A model generated the notes under the pieces. The model was not told the origin of the DNA, did not search any database, and saw nothing but the letters and a program-made list of their open reading frames with translations. A stretch of 64,000 nt of DNA, taken from the NCBI GenBank assembly GCA_015680685.1, contig MNCI01004933.1, positions 1,351 through 65,350 of the forward strand, written 5' to 3'. The position numbers and the translations under genes are program-made. This document shows, piece after piece, positions 47,150 through 59,288 of the stretch; the first letter of the stretch is position 1; the number at the start of each line of letters is the position of its first letter. Source of the DNA: Gnetum montanum (Eukaryota; Streptophyta; Gnetopsida; Gnetales; Gnetaceae).

Positions 47150-49697
47150 TAGGGAAGATGCCTTGCCTTTATCCAATCGGACATGGCATGAGTGAGCATG
47201 ACCGTTTGTATGTTGGAGGATATTTGGTTTGAAGGCTGCTCGAGCGTTGGAATAGTGGAGGTGGTTTGAAGTTTAGAGGCACTAGCCACAGGTGTATGTG
47301 AGGGTATGTTCAGATTGTTGGGCCAGAAAAAAGGACATTTTCGTGGTTTGGGTTCTGGTCCACTCGGTTGAGGTTGAGGTGTCGGTTGTAGGTTGATAGC
47401 CCTTGTAGCATTTCGTTTCTATGGCTATGGTAGTATCCCCCCTTGCATAGATGGAGTAATTGGTAGCTGATTGGGATGTTGTGAAGAAGGAGTGGTAGGA
47501 GAAGGTGATGAAGGACAATAAAGATGTGGGCTTTCTCCCCTGGGTGATGGAGATTATGGTCAAAAATCTTTGGGGGATGGTAATAATTCTAAAATGTGGA
47601 ATGGATGGAAGAGTCCCGTGGAGAGACTGGTTGCTGAACATAGTACCCATAGGGATCTAGCTATTAATAAGGGTACTGCTACCTTGGAGGTGGCATTCCC
47701 CATGCTTATGGTTGCTGCCATTGCTAGAAGTATTCATATGGTTGCAGTGGCACTCCACTTGGATAATACCCTTGCTATTGGTGGAACTGCCTTGGGTTGC
47801 CTTGTGGGTAAGGTAACCTTTAGGGTATTTGCCTCCTTGCCAAGCGAGGATTCAACATGTACACCCCAGAATCTTAAAGATGTGATACCATAGGACAACA
47901 CCCCTTAGGATGTTCATATTGACATATGCCACATTCATCGTCTTCCTCTGTATTAGAGTCTGCAACTTTTTCTGCTACAACAACTTTGCCCATACCCTTA
48001 TGTTGGGCACATTTAGTTTCCTTCTTCCTACGTCAATCACGATCATTACCTTGCTCTCTAGACTCTTCTACAATTTTTAGCATACTTTGGAATCTTTTAT
48101 CCAAAGAGTCCCACATCTTATCAACCTTTTCCAATATTTTAGATGCAAACTTTTATAAAGGCAAGGTTTTTTAGTTCACCACTCCTTCTAGTGATGATTG
48201 CTCCTCATCTTTGCAAAATTGGACTTCCCTCTTTCTGATGGAAGGATCCTAGTTAAACTCCTCTACACTCTCCTTCTTTCTAAGTTCCCCCTCTTTGGTG
48301 GCCAGTTGGTGAATTAGGTGCTATAGCTAATGGGCTCTTAATTCTGATAATTGTCCTTGGGCATATACGCCAAGGGTTTCTCTCTTTTCAAAGTGGAGCC
48401 CATCAATGATATGGTGAAGTTGTGCCCACTGAGAGTAGCCATGACTAGGGCACCTATATAAAAATGAATAATACCTGCTCATGGCTGCATCCAAGGGTTC
48501 ATGATTACCTTGCTTCTACACTTGGATCTGATGTCTCAAATTCGCTACTTTGGAGTAGGTCTGATACTTGTCATTGAATATCTCAAGCATCGTACTCCAT
48601 CTTCTACTTGATTCTGGTTCCAAAGACTAGTACCAAATTTCTACTTCCTTGATGAGTGTGTGAGGAAATAGCTTAAGCTTTTGCCAATCATTATCAATAT
48701 TCTACAGGGTGCAAGCATCATGGAACACTTGCAAGTGAGTTTACAGATCACAATTGTATCCCCCTTCAAATCTAGGAATGTTGTTCATATCAATGCATTT
48801 GATCTGGCTATCCTTCAAGTGCCTAATAGGAATCTAAACTACCTCAGTGATATGGAGCATGCTCTGAGTAGCCAGTAATGGTTCATCCAAGTCATAGTCC
48901 TGCTGAGTGCCACAGTGTCTATGATGATTCCAGCTACCTCTCCTTTCATGATGGTGAGGCTGACATTATTAGTCACGTGCTTCCTCACATCATTCCTTTT
49001 GGCCCTTACGACCACCATCACCTCGCTCCTTTCTACCACAGTTATGATGATAGTCTAAACTAGATGAAGGTAGTGGGGAGTCAGAGGATGGAGAAGAGGG
49101 AGAGGGATTGCCACCACCCTAGTGTTAATTTCCCCCTCTACTTTAGTAGTGGCCACGATCTTCCTGACCATCTTTGCTTATGTTGTGACCCCTCCTATGT
49201 GATCCTCCATCGTCTTGGGGGTCCTGGTCACTTGCTTGCTTGTTCTAGATGATGGAATGGATAACTTGATGGTCCAAAGGTATTTAGGCTGAATGGGAAT
49301 CATGAAATATGGGCTCCCCATCATCCTGTAGCCCTTGCAAGAATATGGGGTTACTGAATTGTTTCCCCTTCATATGTTTGTACTATTCTGCTTGCTGCTA
49401 ATCTCGTACCTATTGGGCTTTAGTGGGACGATAGTCCCAATAGTCATGGTTCTCCATGAAATACTCCACACCATGGTCCTAGATTCCCAGTTTGGCAAGA
49501 TTGTGAAACAACATTCTAGGAGCTGATTGATCAAGAGGTAGTATGATGTTGCCTTCCATGTCCTGCCATCACAAATGTTCATCCTAATGTAGGATGAAAG
49601 TGAAGTCGGGGACATATTCATCTGGATGCTTGTACACCACCCGACATTCTTGTGGCACCGGTGGGTTGGACCCATCTCGCCTATGAGAAGAAGACAT
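47150..49697 (-). pseudogene. gag: gag of element B
   Basis: A start ATG is at 49697 (MSSSHRRDGSNPPVPQECR). The capsid core is around 48330-48720 (LEIFNDKYQTYSKVANLRHQ, then EPLDAAMSRYYSFLYRCPSH and QLHHIIDGLHFEKRETLG), matching plant retrotrans_gag motif order. A coiled-coil-like segment follows (KILEKVDKMWDSLDKRFQ, about 48080-48140). A reduced zinc-knuckle-like motif (CGICQYEHPKGCC) lies at about 47905-47945. The end is Gln/Pro/Tyr-rich. Many single-codon stops interrupt the frame, but it is otherwise colinear over its whole length. Confidence 0.75.
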
Positions 49698-49840
49698 ATT
49701 GGATATTAGATGATCCATTTAATTGGTGTACTTTACCTTTTACTTAGTCCGCCTAGTGTGCATAAATGTTACTATCCCAGGTCCATTCCAATGACGTGAA
49801 TAATAAGTTTGCTAAGGTTAATTGGCACATGTACGACTAA

Positions 49841-49862
49841 CAATCCCTGGAAATGGTGCCAA
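49841..49862 (-). other. Primer-binding site of element B
   Basis: Directly inside the 5' LTR, the minus strand reads TTGGCACCATTTCCAGGGA. The TTGG[CT][GA]CC start is like the common plant gypsy primer sites, different from that of A and C. Confidence 0.65.
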
Positions 49863-50780
49863 TGATGAGCGGCTAGGTACCCCTATGCCCAACCATGCGA
49901 ATCATGGGCATTCACACATGACTCGGTCAAATTCTATAGATTGTAAGCACTTTGCATACACTAGACCTTAACCAGCAAACCCTTGATTAGAACAGTCGTT
50001 ATCTTCCCAACCTCACTTGTGATGTTCTAGTGGAGATGGTTAAGTGAGATTGAGGCAACTGATTTTTATGGCTTTTTACTTTTTCTTTTGACGTCTAATT
50101 AAGTTATGGAAAGAAAAAAATGAAATATTATATAATCTATAATTATCCTAATCTATATCTTAACTATTCCTAGCATAAGTATTCGATCCCATCTTCTGTG
50201 CACATCCTAAGCATCCCCTAACCACTACTGGGTTACCAGACGTTAAGCGTCACTAGGTTGCCAAGCGTTGGGTTTATGTTTGAGATGGTCATACTTATGG
50301 TTCCTACGAACTATAAATGAGCGATAGAAATTAAAATAATAACAAGATAAAATTAAGAACTATTAAATCATAGAAATATTTAAACTATTAAATGCATTAA
50401 ATAACTAAGTCCAATTGCTACAAGGAATGATTGAAAACCTCATCTTTATTGTTATTCATGCTAATGGGTTCAGGTGCATCAACACTCAAATAAAGAGCCA
50501 AATACCTTTCTTACACCTACTACAGGCACTTGGAAAATATTCTAACTCTCGTGGAAACAAACAGTAAGAGCTTCGCTACAACTTGACAAAAAGGTACCTA
50601 GGTGAGGTGAAAGAACTCTTATTTAAAGGCCGAAATAGGTCCCGCGTAACAGGGGCCACGTCGACGCATGGAAGGATGCATCGATGGGGCCGCATATACA
50701 GGGCCATATTGGCATAGCTTCATATACGGGATCTTCTATACGTGGCCTAGTAAATGCATCGACCAATTGACACTTCATTA
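49863..50780 (-). repeat. 5' LTR of element B
   Basis: 918 bp, TGATGAGCGG to CACTTCATTA on the plus strand; terminal C of CATCA mutated to T. Pairs with 37407-38315. Confidence 0.9.
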
Positions 50781-50785
50781 CTAGG
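50781..50785. repeat. Right target duplication of element B
   Basis: CTAGG, exact match to 37402-37406; element C resumes after it. Confidence 0.88.
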
Positions 50786-51550
50786 ATATCCATCTCTTTG
50801 GTTGTATGGAGGAAGAGCTAGAAAAATAACAGACAATGGAAAAGACTTCGTAGATGCACTAGCATAGGCTAAGTAAGCTCTAAATCAAAAGAACATAACT
50901 CTAAGCCTGTATGACCTAGTAATGAACTCTTCTGCTCACCATGAAGCATTAGTTCACATGTTGACCTCAGTTCCTATCAAGGAAGAAATTCTAGTAAATG
51001 AAGAAGCTATTCATGTTGTGATGCTTCCCTCTACAACCTAGGAATTAGGTTCAACACCCCTCATGTTTCACGATGAGGTGGTTAAGGTTGACCTTGAAAA
51101 GGGTTAGGTTACCAGTGCATCAATGTTCATAACCATTCATGTAAGACAATATAGAATCTATAGGGTGCATGTCAACAATGGGGTGGTGACCAATGTCATC
51201 CCATTCTCGATCGTTGAAAAACTTGGTCTCATTGACCAGATCAAGCCAACCAAGACGACGTGCCTAAAATCCTTCAATGTATCATGTGTTAATGTGAAGG
51301 GAATGGTCACGATAGCTTTTGTGGCAAGGGGAAAATTCCCCAGTACTGCCAAGTTCATTGTCATCAAAGAGATGCTTGGGTTCAACTTGATCCTAGGGAG
51401 GCCTTGGCTAGCCTAGTTATGGGCCATCTCTTCACCCATCCATCAAGAGATCCACCTTCCCTATGAGGCTGGAGAAGTGGTCATATATGGTAACAACATA
51501 TCTCCCTCAACCATCAACAACATCAATTTAGAGAAATCTTGGAAGTAGAG
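50786..51550 (+). pseudogene. Protease region of element C
   Basis: LGLIDQIKPTKTTCLKSFNV and FNLILGRPWLA mark the same protease as in element A (LILGRPWLA in both). The active-site region reads HVNNGVVTNVI, where A has HVDDG; the catalytic Asp is thus lost here. The preceding 50880-51100 aligns with the gag-protease linker of A (SLYDLVM, then a decayed region). A TAG follows LGRPWLA at about 51415. Confidence 0.78.
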
Positions 51551-51889
51551 TAAGGGATGAAGGCCAATTTTGTCCAGCTAGCCCATCTAAGCAATCAAAC
51601 AAAGCAAGATGCCTCCCTAAGGAAGCTCTTTAGGCAGAATTTCCCTTTAGCATCATTTATGAAGGTCTAGGTAAGTATCACCTTATGTCTCCTAGGGTAT
51701 ATGCACCTCTTAATCCACATCAAGTTAGGAAACAATTACATGACTAAGGTATCTCCTTAGTTCATGTGCATGTCTCATTCACCTCTTGCTTTTGCTTGTA
51801 TAGTAATTTTTTCATAATTTCTTGAATCTTGCATTAGTTATCTCATTTCTTTAGTTTATGTAGTCCTGTTTAGCTCATTCATGCATAAA

Positions 51890-52215
51890 AAATGACCTGC
51901 TAAGGCCTAAAACTAGCAACTTGCTTCCTTTTGTGCTATGATCTAAAAAGGCCCTAAACTATCGCATAGCCAACCATGGCCTAAAATTGGCAACCTCTCT
52001 TACATTGTCATGGCCCAAAATGGCCTTAAACTAGTAATCCCATCATATGGCCCAAAATGACCTTAAACTAGCAATCCCATCACATGGCCCGAAATGGGCT
52101 TAAACTAGCAATCCCATCACATTGCCTTAAATGGCCTTAAACTAGAAATCCCTTCACATTGCCTAAAATGACCTTAAACTAGCAATGTCCCTTTTTCCAT
52201 GGCCCTAAATTAGCA
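51890..52215 (+). repeat. About 36-bp tandem array after protease of element C
   Basis: Units such as GGCCCAAAATGACCTTAAAC followed by TAGCAATCCCATCACAT are repeated seven to eight times with drift. The position after protease and the TTAAACTAGC core correspond to the 27-bp array of element A. Confidence 0.85.
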
Positions 52216-52413
52216 TAGGGTCCATAAGGGGCCTAATTGCACCAGTCAATCGCAAGTTAGAATTCCTACAACATTACACAAACTACAACAAAGTGATATA
52301 TGAATCATCATCACATTTCCATTAAATCATCAATGAAATATATAGCTTAAGTGTACATCAAAAATAAAATAAAAAATTCAATAATGCAACAGTAGGGCTA
52401 CATCTTGGATTGC

Positions 52414-52497
52414 TTAGCTAGTGATGTTTGGTGGGGGTTGGGGTTCTTCTTCCTCTTCCTTTACTGCTCCAGTAGGGCCTACATCATCACTTGGAAC
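52414..52497 (-). pseudogene. Last exon of the antisense gene in element C
   Basis: After an acceptor AG (52499-52498) the minus strand reads VPSDDVGPTGAVKEEEEEPQ, then a Pro-rich end and a TAA at 52416-52414. The exon of 84 bp compares with 90 bp in element A (24758-24669), whose product ends with GPSG, SDDV and acidic residues. Both exons lie a short way downstream of the post-protease array in plus coordinates. The remaining exons of the C copy are missing because element D begins close by. Similarity is short, so position is part of the argument. Confidence 0.5.
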
Positions 52498-52619
52498 CTA
52501 CTTTAAGTAAAAAAAATTAATAAATTAGTAAATGAATAAGTGACATGAAAAATTATGATAAAATAAATAAAAATAATTCAAGCTAGACCAACCTAAGAGG
52601 GGCCCACATCCATATTTGG

Positions 52620-54875
52620 AGGCATTCTACCTCTATTGCACTCTTTTGGTGAACGACATGAACCTTCTCCATGGAGAGGTTTCTATTCTTGGCTACTAAT
52701 CTCCTTAACTCTATATATGCTCTAGTTAGTTACTCCTAATGTTGATGGATAAAATTAGTTAATTTTTATTTATGTGCATCACGATTTCATAGACAATGAT
52801 TTTTTGTCATTAGTTGAACATTCTCCTAGCAGGTTAGAAGCAAGTCTTTCTAAATTTTATGGTGGATGACCTCTACCAAGGATTAGTAGAACATCACTAT
52901 CTCCATTGCACCGTCAACCCCTTTAAACCTATTGTGAAGCTATACCAAAGCTTCATATTTTGTTAATGTTGGGCTAAAAAATGTAGGGTTGGTAATCTAA
53001 GCTCTTATTTTAGCAACTTCCATAGCCAAGCATTCATTTATCTTTCTGGTTGTTTCGACTTACCTTTCCAAAATAATATTCTTTCCCCTTGCCTCTAGTA
53101 GCTCCAACTAGGTTGTAATTATACTATCCAAAAGGTCAAAGACATCTGGAAGTGGTTTCCTAGTTCGTACTAGTTAGTCCAATAGTTGTTCATGTTGTGT
53201 TATGCTTACTACATCATTTATGGTCCTTGTACACAACTACACATGTTTAAGTGTAGTGACATCTAGTATATATAGAATGGGTGCATTGAGTATCTCAGTG
53301 ATTCTATTAGTAACCACCTATGCTATTGTTTCTTGTCCTTGGTGCTACATCACTAGTATTTTTGCCTCCTTATCCCCTCTAAGTGCACTGAAAAGGTCAT
53401 AGCATTCCTAGAAATATCTAGGATTTTCTGCTATTCTGAGAGAGATACCGTTACATCTCTAGTACTAGGATTCGACATTGTAGATAAATACATTCCTTGG
53501 GTAGAGAAAATGGATCCACCTCCCCCCATCAGACTAACTATTTAGGCTACCTCATTCAGGTGATTCATCGTAGGCTAGTACATAGATGGATCTTCATCAC
53601 TCATATCTGCTTGTTAATCTTGCTTGCTCAAGAGCTATTCTCAAAACTTGTGTAACCATTGGGATGTTGCAGTGACATCCATCACTAGTTTTTCAGTGGC
53701 AAGTGAAGCTAGTGGCTATTGCTCCTCTTCTTGGATTATTCTTGTAAGAGTTTTATCCTTCATCATGTCTGTCTAATTAGCAGTTAAAGCATGTTAAACA
53801 ACATTATTGATATAGTGAGCTATTCCTCCTCTTCAACATAGTTTTCTAATAAGGGATGGAAAGGAAAGTATCTTCCTTCTATGTTCATTCTTCTTGAACC
53901 ACTTCTCTACCTTTAGATAGATTAGCTATGGAAGGTTGATCAGGAATCTTCCACTTAGACCAGCATGTGCATGGGAAAAAAGGGTAGTGATCTTGTTGGG
54001 ATTCACTGTGGGATTTAGATTAAAGATTGCAATCTTGTAATGGATTCTTTTTATTGATGTGAGAACACAATACTGCTTGCAGTTGATACTATAGCACCAA
54101 TGAATCCATTCCTTTTTTATGCAGAGCAATACATGCATGGGTAGAAAAGATAGTGATCTTGCTAAGCCTCACTGTGGGATTTAGGTAAGAGGCTACAATA
54201 TTATAATGGATTCTTTCTACTAGTTTAATCATGTCATAATCCTTGCAATAAATACCATAGCACCACTATATCCATTCCTTTTTTATGCTAGGATCCATCT
54301 GCATTAGAATCTTGGTGAAATTTGCCTTAGTTTTAGGCAACCCAAGTGCCTCTGTAATGGCTTACATCGAGTAGGATACTAAAATTTCCTTGATCTTGAT
54401 CATTATAATAACCCTCCTATTTCTCCAAAATAGGAATTTCTCTCTCATATACCACTCCCTACTAAAAGTAATAATTAGCCACATGGGAGAGGTCTTTAGT
54501 TGGTTTTTTTCCTCTTTAGGTGGTTACTCCAAGAAAGAGTTAAAGTTTAGCTCTTGGAGCACTATTTTCTAGACATTCCTTGATTTGATTTGATTTAGGT
54601 AGGATTTTTTCAAGGCCACCTCAAGGTTCTCTTGTTGAGCTAGTGCCTTGTCCCAGTGGGAATGTTCTATTGCTACCACTTGTGCTCAAATCTGATGAAT
54701 AGACTCCACTTTGGCCTCCTCCCTAAGAGGTCTTATAGCATGGGTTATGCTTAGTTCTTTTGTTCTTGGCCCCTTCCTATTCTTGGCCACTTTTCCCTTG
54801 TTGAGATGGTCCTCCTTCTTATGTGTGTTTGTCTTTTGGTGTTATTTGTGGTCACAACACATTTTTGGATTAGTA
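52620..54875 (-). pseudogene. Extra 3' ORF of element D, truncated
   Basis: Homologous to 38578-41424 of B but missing its C-terminal third. Matching segments include KKEWIHWCYSINCKQYCVLT and HYKIAIFNLNPTVNPNKITT at 53960-54120, against KGEWIKRCYGVNLKEFGSLT and YSKIASYHLNSMVRPSKITT of B. Part of this block seems duplicated in D: a second GPIxxSPHCGI-like stretch at 54140-54300 repeats the 53940-54125 sequence on the same strand. The start region is at about 54870. Many stops. Confidence 0.6.
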
Positions 54876-55267
54876 GATATAATTTGTAACTTAAGATATT
54901 TTGGTACCCTATCTTGTTGATTAGTTACACTTGGCTACGATTGAACCATGAAAGATTGATTATTTTATTAATTAATTTTTTATTGTAAGTATCATTAAAT
55001 CTTGTTGGAAGGGTTTACCTCTTGTAATTTAGTGTTTTAATGTTGATTCCTTAGTTAAACCTTTGGGGGAGTTAGAAAATTGTCAAAAATGGCATGTTTG
55101 TGGCCCCATGACTAAGAGCTTAACTTCAAGAGCTACATGGTCAAAGAATAGAGTGATTTAGATAAATGGTTAGGAAGTTATAGGCTCTTAAAGGTTTTCG
55201 GCTCTAAAAATGGCAAAAACTCCTTGGACATTTAAAAGAAAATGTGAAAATTTAAAAGGGGATCACA

Positions 55268-55313
55268 CATATATATAGGATTTTTGTGTTGTGTCAATGG
55301 GGCCATGTATATG
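55268..55313 (-). promoter_or_regulatory. Possible internal promoter of element D
   Basis: Plus strand ACATATATATAGG at 55267-55280 gives a leftward TATA box. Directly upstream lies GTCAATGGGGCCATGTATAT (55292-55311 in plus coordinates), closely matching the LTR motif GTCAACGGGACCACGTATAC of element B (38215-38234). The ORF start lies about 400 bases further left, as in B. Confidence 0.5.
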
Positions 55314-55349
55314 CATGAGATTCATTGATGGGGTCCTATTTACAGAGTT

Positions 55350-56880
55350 CATAAAGAAAATTTTTAAATTAGAATATTTCAAAAAATACAAGGAATTTTT
55401 GAATGACTTTAGGATCTATGGAGTCCCAAAAAAGCTAAGAATATGATAAAATCATTGAAAAGAGTCTTTGAAAGATCAAGAATTCAAAAATTTGATGGAG
55501 AACATGTGAATTGGAGAAAATACTTAAAGGACAACACAATCGAATGTAGAAGATGAGTGCACAAAATATTTTGATTACAATAATGCCTAAGGATAAGGTG
55601 CATAATGAGTCCAACCAAGAGATATGCAAGTGGATCCTTTCTATAGTAGACACATGCCCTATTTTCCATTGCATAACCTCAACCCAAGGAGTCCATGTAC
55701 CCCATAGGAGATTAATGGTTTATGAAAGTTAAGGATCAAATCTTAGAAGATTCTACCAAAGAATTTTAGTATGTTAGATAAAGACATCAAATAATAACAT
55801 GGACACAAGTAGTAACATGATTTATGGACAACATGGATGGATGATGGAGAAGGTGGAATGGAGTTCTGAATTAAGTTCATAAGTCCTTTGTGGATTTGTG
55901 TTTAAATGACTTGGGAAGATCCATCTTGAATCCAAACTAAAGCCACCCATTTTCAGTGTCTTTTCATTCCACTCCAAGACTAATCCACTGCTTTGGGACA
56001 TAAGAGTTCTCCTATAGAACAACCATTTTTTTTGAAAGAGAAGAAAAGAGAAACAAGAAGTGAGAGAGGTCCTTAGTTAGAGGAGACCTTTAGGCATGGG
56101 TAACATATCTTTCTAGTTCCATAACCAATGCTTGTATCCCATTTATTTGTCTAAGGGATATGCTTTGAATTTTCACCATTTTTATATATTTTATATTTTA
56201 TTATATATATATATTCTTTATTTCCTTTCTTTTTCTCTCTTTTTTTCAAATGGGAACCACACCATGTAAAAATTATTTAACTTCCTATTTATGGCTAATA
56301 CAGAACCATAGGAAATCCATAAAAAAAATCATGCATCCTTTGCAAACCTTTAAATCCTTCCTAATTCTAGAAACCACCAAGGTCACAAATTTATTAATGG
56401 CTTATTTAATGAAAGGAACCTGATATTCCAAAAATGAGGAAAACCATAGATTTTTGTAAATGTGTGGATGTCCTAGATTCACTACCTATTCCATGAAAAA
56501 AAAAACCATGCCTTAGTCATCAATACAAAAATACAAAAATAGAAACTAGACATTAGCAAACAAAAACATTAAGTGAAAATCACCATTAGTAATAGCTACA
56601 ACACCATTGTGTCCTGTTGGCACAAAGCACATTTATTAACAAAAGTTAGAAAATCATAATAAAATAAACTAAAATATATAAGAAAGTGTAAAATATTCAT
56701 GAAAAATTTAAATGTGCTAAGGATGATGTAAAACAAAAATTGGTGTAAAATAGAAAATGTTTTAAAATCAAAAAGGTGTAAAATAAAAAATTTTCCAAAA
56801 CAAAAATGTGTAAAAAATGGGCCACGTATATGTTTAGCATGGATGGCCATCTCCCCCACAACTAAGTTGGAAGGTGGAGA
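55350..56880 (-). other. Spacer of element D
   Basis: Corresponds to B 41.95-43.49 kb. No coding domain. A TA-rich microsatellite (about 56195-56215) and the ACCACACCATG block (56268) are the recognisable landmarks. Confidence 0.5.
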
Positions 56881-56889
56881 TCCAAAAAA

Positions 56890-57512
56890 TTGAGCATGGT
56901 TATCCATCCATTGAGGCATTTGTTGCACTAGCTCACTTGGACTCTTTAAAAAGCTTTACCTATTAGATGTTGACTAATTACTTCGTGTTTGGGCTTTTAG
57001 GTTTGTATATGATCATGGCCCCAAAAGAAAAGGTTTCATCAATTATATAAGGCCCCTTCCATAATGTTTGGAATTTGGGTTTTTGAGGAACATATGTGGG
57101 GTTCTAGTAGAGGATCTTATCTTCATGTTGAAGTTTGGTCCTTTTGATTCTTAAGTCATGTCATTGTTTGTTGAATGCCTTATGCACTTCATTCAAGGGA
57201 AAGGTCACTAATCAATTTTCTTCTAGTATAGTTAGGTTGATCAGTCTTTCTTTTTGTGCTAAACTTAGGTGAAGGTCTAGGTCATAGGCTGTTGAGGATG
57301 TACAGAGCTCATATTGAATTGGAAGCATTGGAAGTTTTTCATACAACAACTCATAGAGAGAGTAGCATATAGGAAGTTTTCATGTTGAGAAGTATGCCTA
57401 GAGGGCATCATTTAATTTTTTTTTTTGCACTCTCTCTTATATTTGCTAATAGTTCTTGTTAGGATCTTCATGATCTCCCTATTGGTAACTTCTGCTTGAC
57501 CATTGGCTTGGG
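56890..57512 (-). pseudogene. Integrase fragment of element D
   Basis: Aligns with B 43.55-44.17 kb at the nucleotide level (for example AAGGCCCCTTCCATAATGTT against ATGGTCCCTCCCACAGTGTT). The catalytic core would fall in and beyond the assembly gap, so the D-D-E residues cannot be checked. Confidence 0.65.
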
Positions 57513-57610
57513 NNNNNNNNNNNNNNNNNNNNNNNNNNNNNNNNNNNNNNNNNNNNNNNNNNNNNNNNNNNNNNNNNNNNNNNNNNNNNNNNNNNNNNNN
57601 NNNNNNNNNN
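57513..57610. other. Assembly gap (98 N)
   Basis: A run of 98 Ns within the integrase of element D. Comparing the flanks with B suggests a few hundred bases of integrase may be missing here. Confidence 0.98.
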
Positions 57611-59288
57611 TCATCCCATCATCTCATTGACAATGTTCACAAGAGCAAACAAATTGGTGGATGTCCCTAAAGATGGTTGGCCAATAATACCCTACCATTA
57701 GGATCTTAATGACCATGCATATTCCAACATAGTGGCCCCCATAATGACCCTCATGGGTATCCTAGATAACATGCAATTGATCAAAATTAGGTACACACCA
57801 ATGAACTAGCAATAATCTTGTGGCATCTCTTAAGTGGGAAGATAAGTGAGGATGTTATCATATCATTTTAGTTCTATGGGCATTTGTTTATTTAATACAT
57901 AAGCAAAGAGAAGTTTATTAAGAAATTAGTTAGAGAGTGGACTCTCCTCATGTTTTTCATCCCATCATAACCAAGAGAGATGATCAGGGATCATATTCTT
58001 AGTGCCCTTTCAATCTACCATCATAAGATCAAATTCCTCCAAGATCACTAACCACCATATGACATGGGGGCTTATTGTTGGCTTGTTCATTAGGAATTGG
58101 ATGGCATTGTGGTTAGTGTGTACAAATAATTTATATCCAAGCACATAGTACCTAAACGTTTCTAGAGCATATACCACTATCATTAGTTTTTTCTCTATGG
58201 TGGTGTAATTAAGTTGCACATTCACAATGCTTTATCTTACACAATGGCTATAATATGGATGATTTTGTTCATCCAACTACATAAGCACAGCTCCCAAGGT
58301 ATAATTAGATGAATCTATCATGATATGGAATGGTCTAAAATATTCTAGCACTTGTAGAATTGGTCTCTATGAGCTTTTCCTTAAGGCTCTAGAATGCTTT
58401 TTTACATTCCTTGGTCAAGATGAATGGAGCATCTTTCTTTGTTAGCTCAATGAATAGTTTTGTGATCTTAGAGAAATTATCTATAAATTGCTAATAGTAA
58501 CTAGTGTGTTCAAGAAATGACTAAATATCTTTTACAATTTTTTGTTGATGGGTGATTCCTTGGATGATGCTTATCTTTTTAGGGTTTACCTCAATCCCTT
58601 CCTTTGAAATTCTTTGCCCTAATACAGTGCCTTCTTGGACCATGAGATGGCTATTTTGCCAATTGAGTTGCAAGCTTGTTTCCACACATCTTTTGAGTAC
58701 TTACTTAAGGTGGTCCAAGGCCTTCTCAAATGTAACACCATAGGTGGAGAAGCCATCCATGAAGAATTGCACTTCACTATTGATTTATTGTTGAAATATG
58801 CTTAAGACCAAGCATTAGAAATTGGTAGGAGTATTACATAGACCAAAAGGCATCTTGGGATATGCAAAGGTTCCCTAGGGACTCATGTATGTTTTCTTGG
58901 CCTGGTCTTTTGTTGAAATATGGATTTGGTTATAGGCAGTACAACCATTCAAGAAACTATAATAGTAATGCCTAGATATAGTCTCTAACACTTGATCCAC
59001 AAATGGAAATGGAAAGTGATATTTAAATGTTGCCATATTCAATAGCTGAAATTCAATGCAAATCCACCACTTACCACCTTTCCTTAGCACAATCACGAGT
59101 GAACTAACCTACTCACTATTTGCAATAGGATAGATAAACCCCACCTAGGGGAGTTGTTCGATTTCCTCTTTTATGCTCTACTTCAATTTGGGGTTTAGTT
59201 ACTACCATGGCTTCCTCTTTGGTTTCATGGATGAATCAATGTAGAAATGATGCTAGCATATCTTAGGATCAATTTCTATGAGTTCAAG
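57611..59288 (-). pseudogene. RNase H and RT of element D
   Basis: RNase H: LNYTTIEKKLMIVVYALETF and YKLFVHTNHNAIQFLMNKP (58010-58225). RT: VLRKGGKWWICIEFQLLN, HYYYSFLNGCTAYNQIHIS (usual LDGYSGYNQI) at 58900-59096, and MDGFSTYG where B has MDDFSTYG, so one catalytic Asp is lost. Stops and frame changes throughout. Confidence 0.78.

Larger units (their letters stand above)
37407..50780 (-). mobile_element. Element B: Athila-like Ty3/gypsy retrotransposon, 13.37 kb
   Basis: LTRs 37407-38315 and 49863-50780 share TGATG...CATCA ends and are flanked by perfect 5-bp target duplications CTAGG (37402-37406 and 50781-50785). Genes run leftwards: primer site, gag, protease, RT, RNase H, integrase, a non-coding spacer with a promoter-like block, and a long extra ORF before the 3' LTR. 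One RNase H, the SPWFGHILTYLTTQELP motif after RNase H and an extra 3' ORF fit the Athila group. Stops occur throughout, and LTR copies differ at roughly one base in nine over the first 190 bases, so the insertion is old. It sits in element C. Confidence 0.9.
13047..52620 (+). mobile_element. Element C: Tat-like Ty3/gypsy retrotransposon, disrupted by elements A and B
   Basis: The element is reassembled from three separated pieces in one orientation. 13047-17784 holds 5' LTR, primer site and gag. 37139-37406 is the gag-protease linker. From 50786 it has protease, a repeat array and the last exon of an antisense gene. Continuity is supported by protein similarity to element A: the linker piece LGPPKPSPLF matches LGLPKPTLL of A at about 22.92-22.95 kb, and 50.88-50.96 kb matches A at about 23.16-23.24 kb. 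The LTR starts TGAAACACCAC like that of A, so A and C are the same family. Its RT, integrase and 3' LTR are not seen before element D starts; the right boundary near 52.5-52.64 kb is approximate. Many stops show it is dead. Confidence 0.75.
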
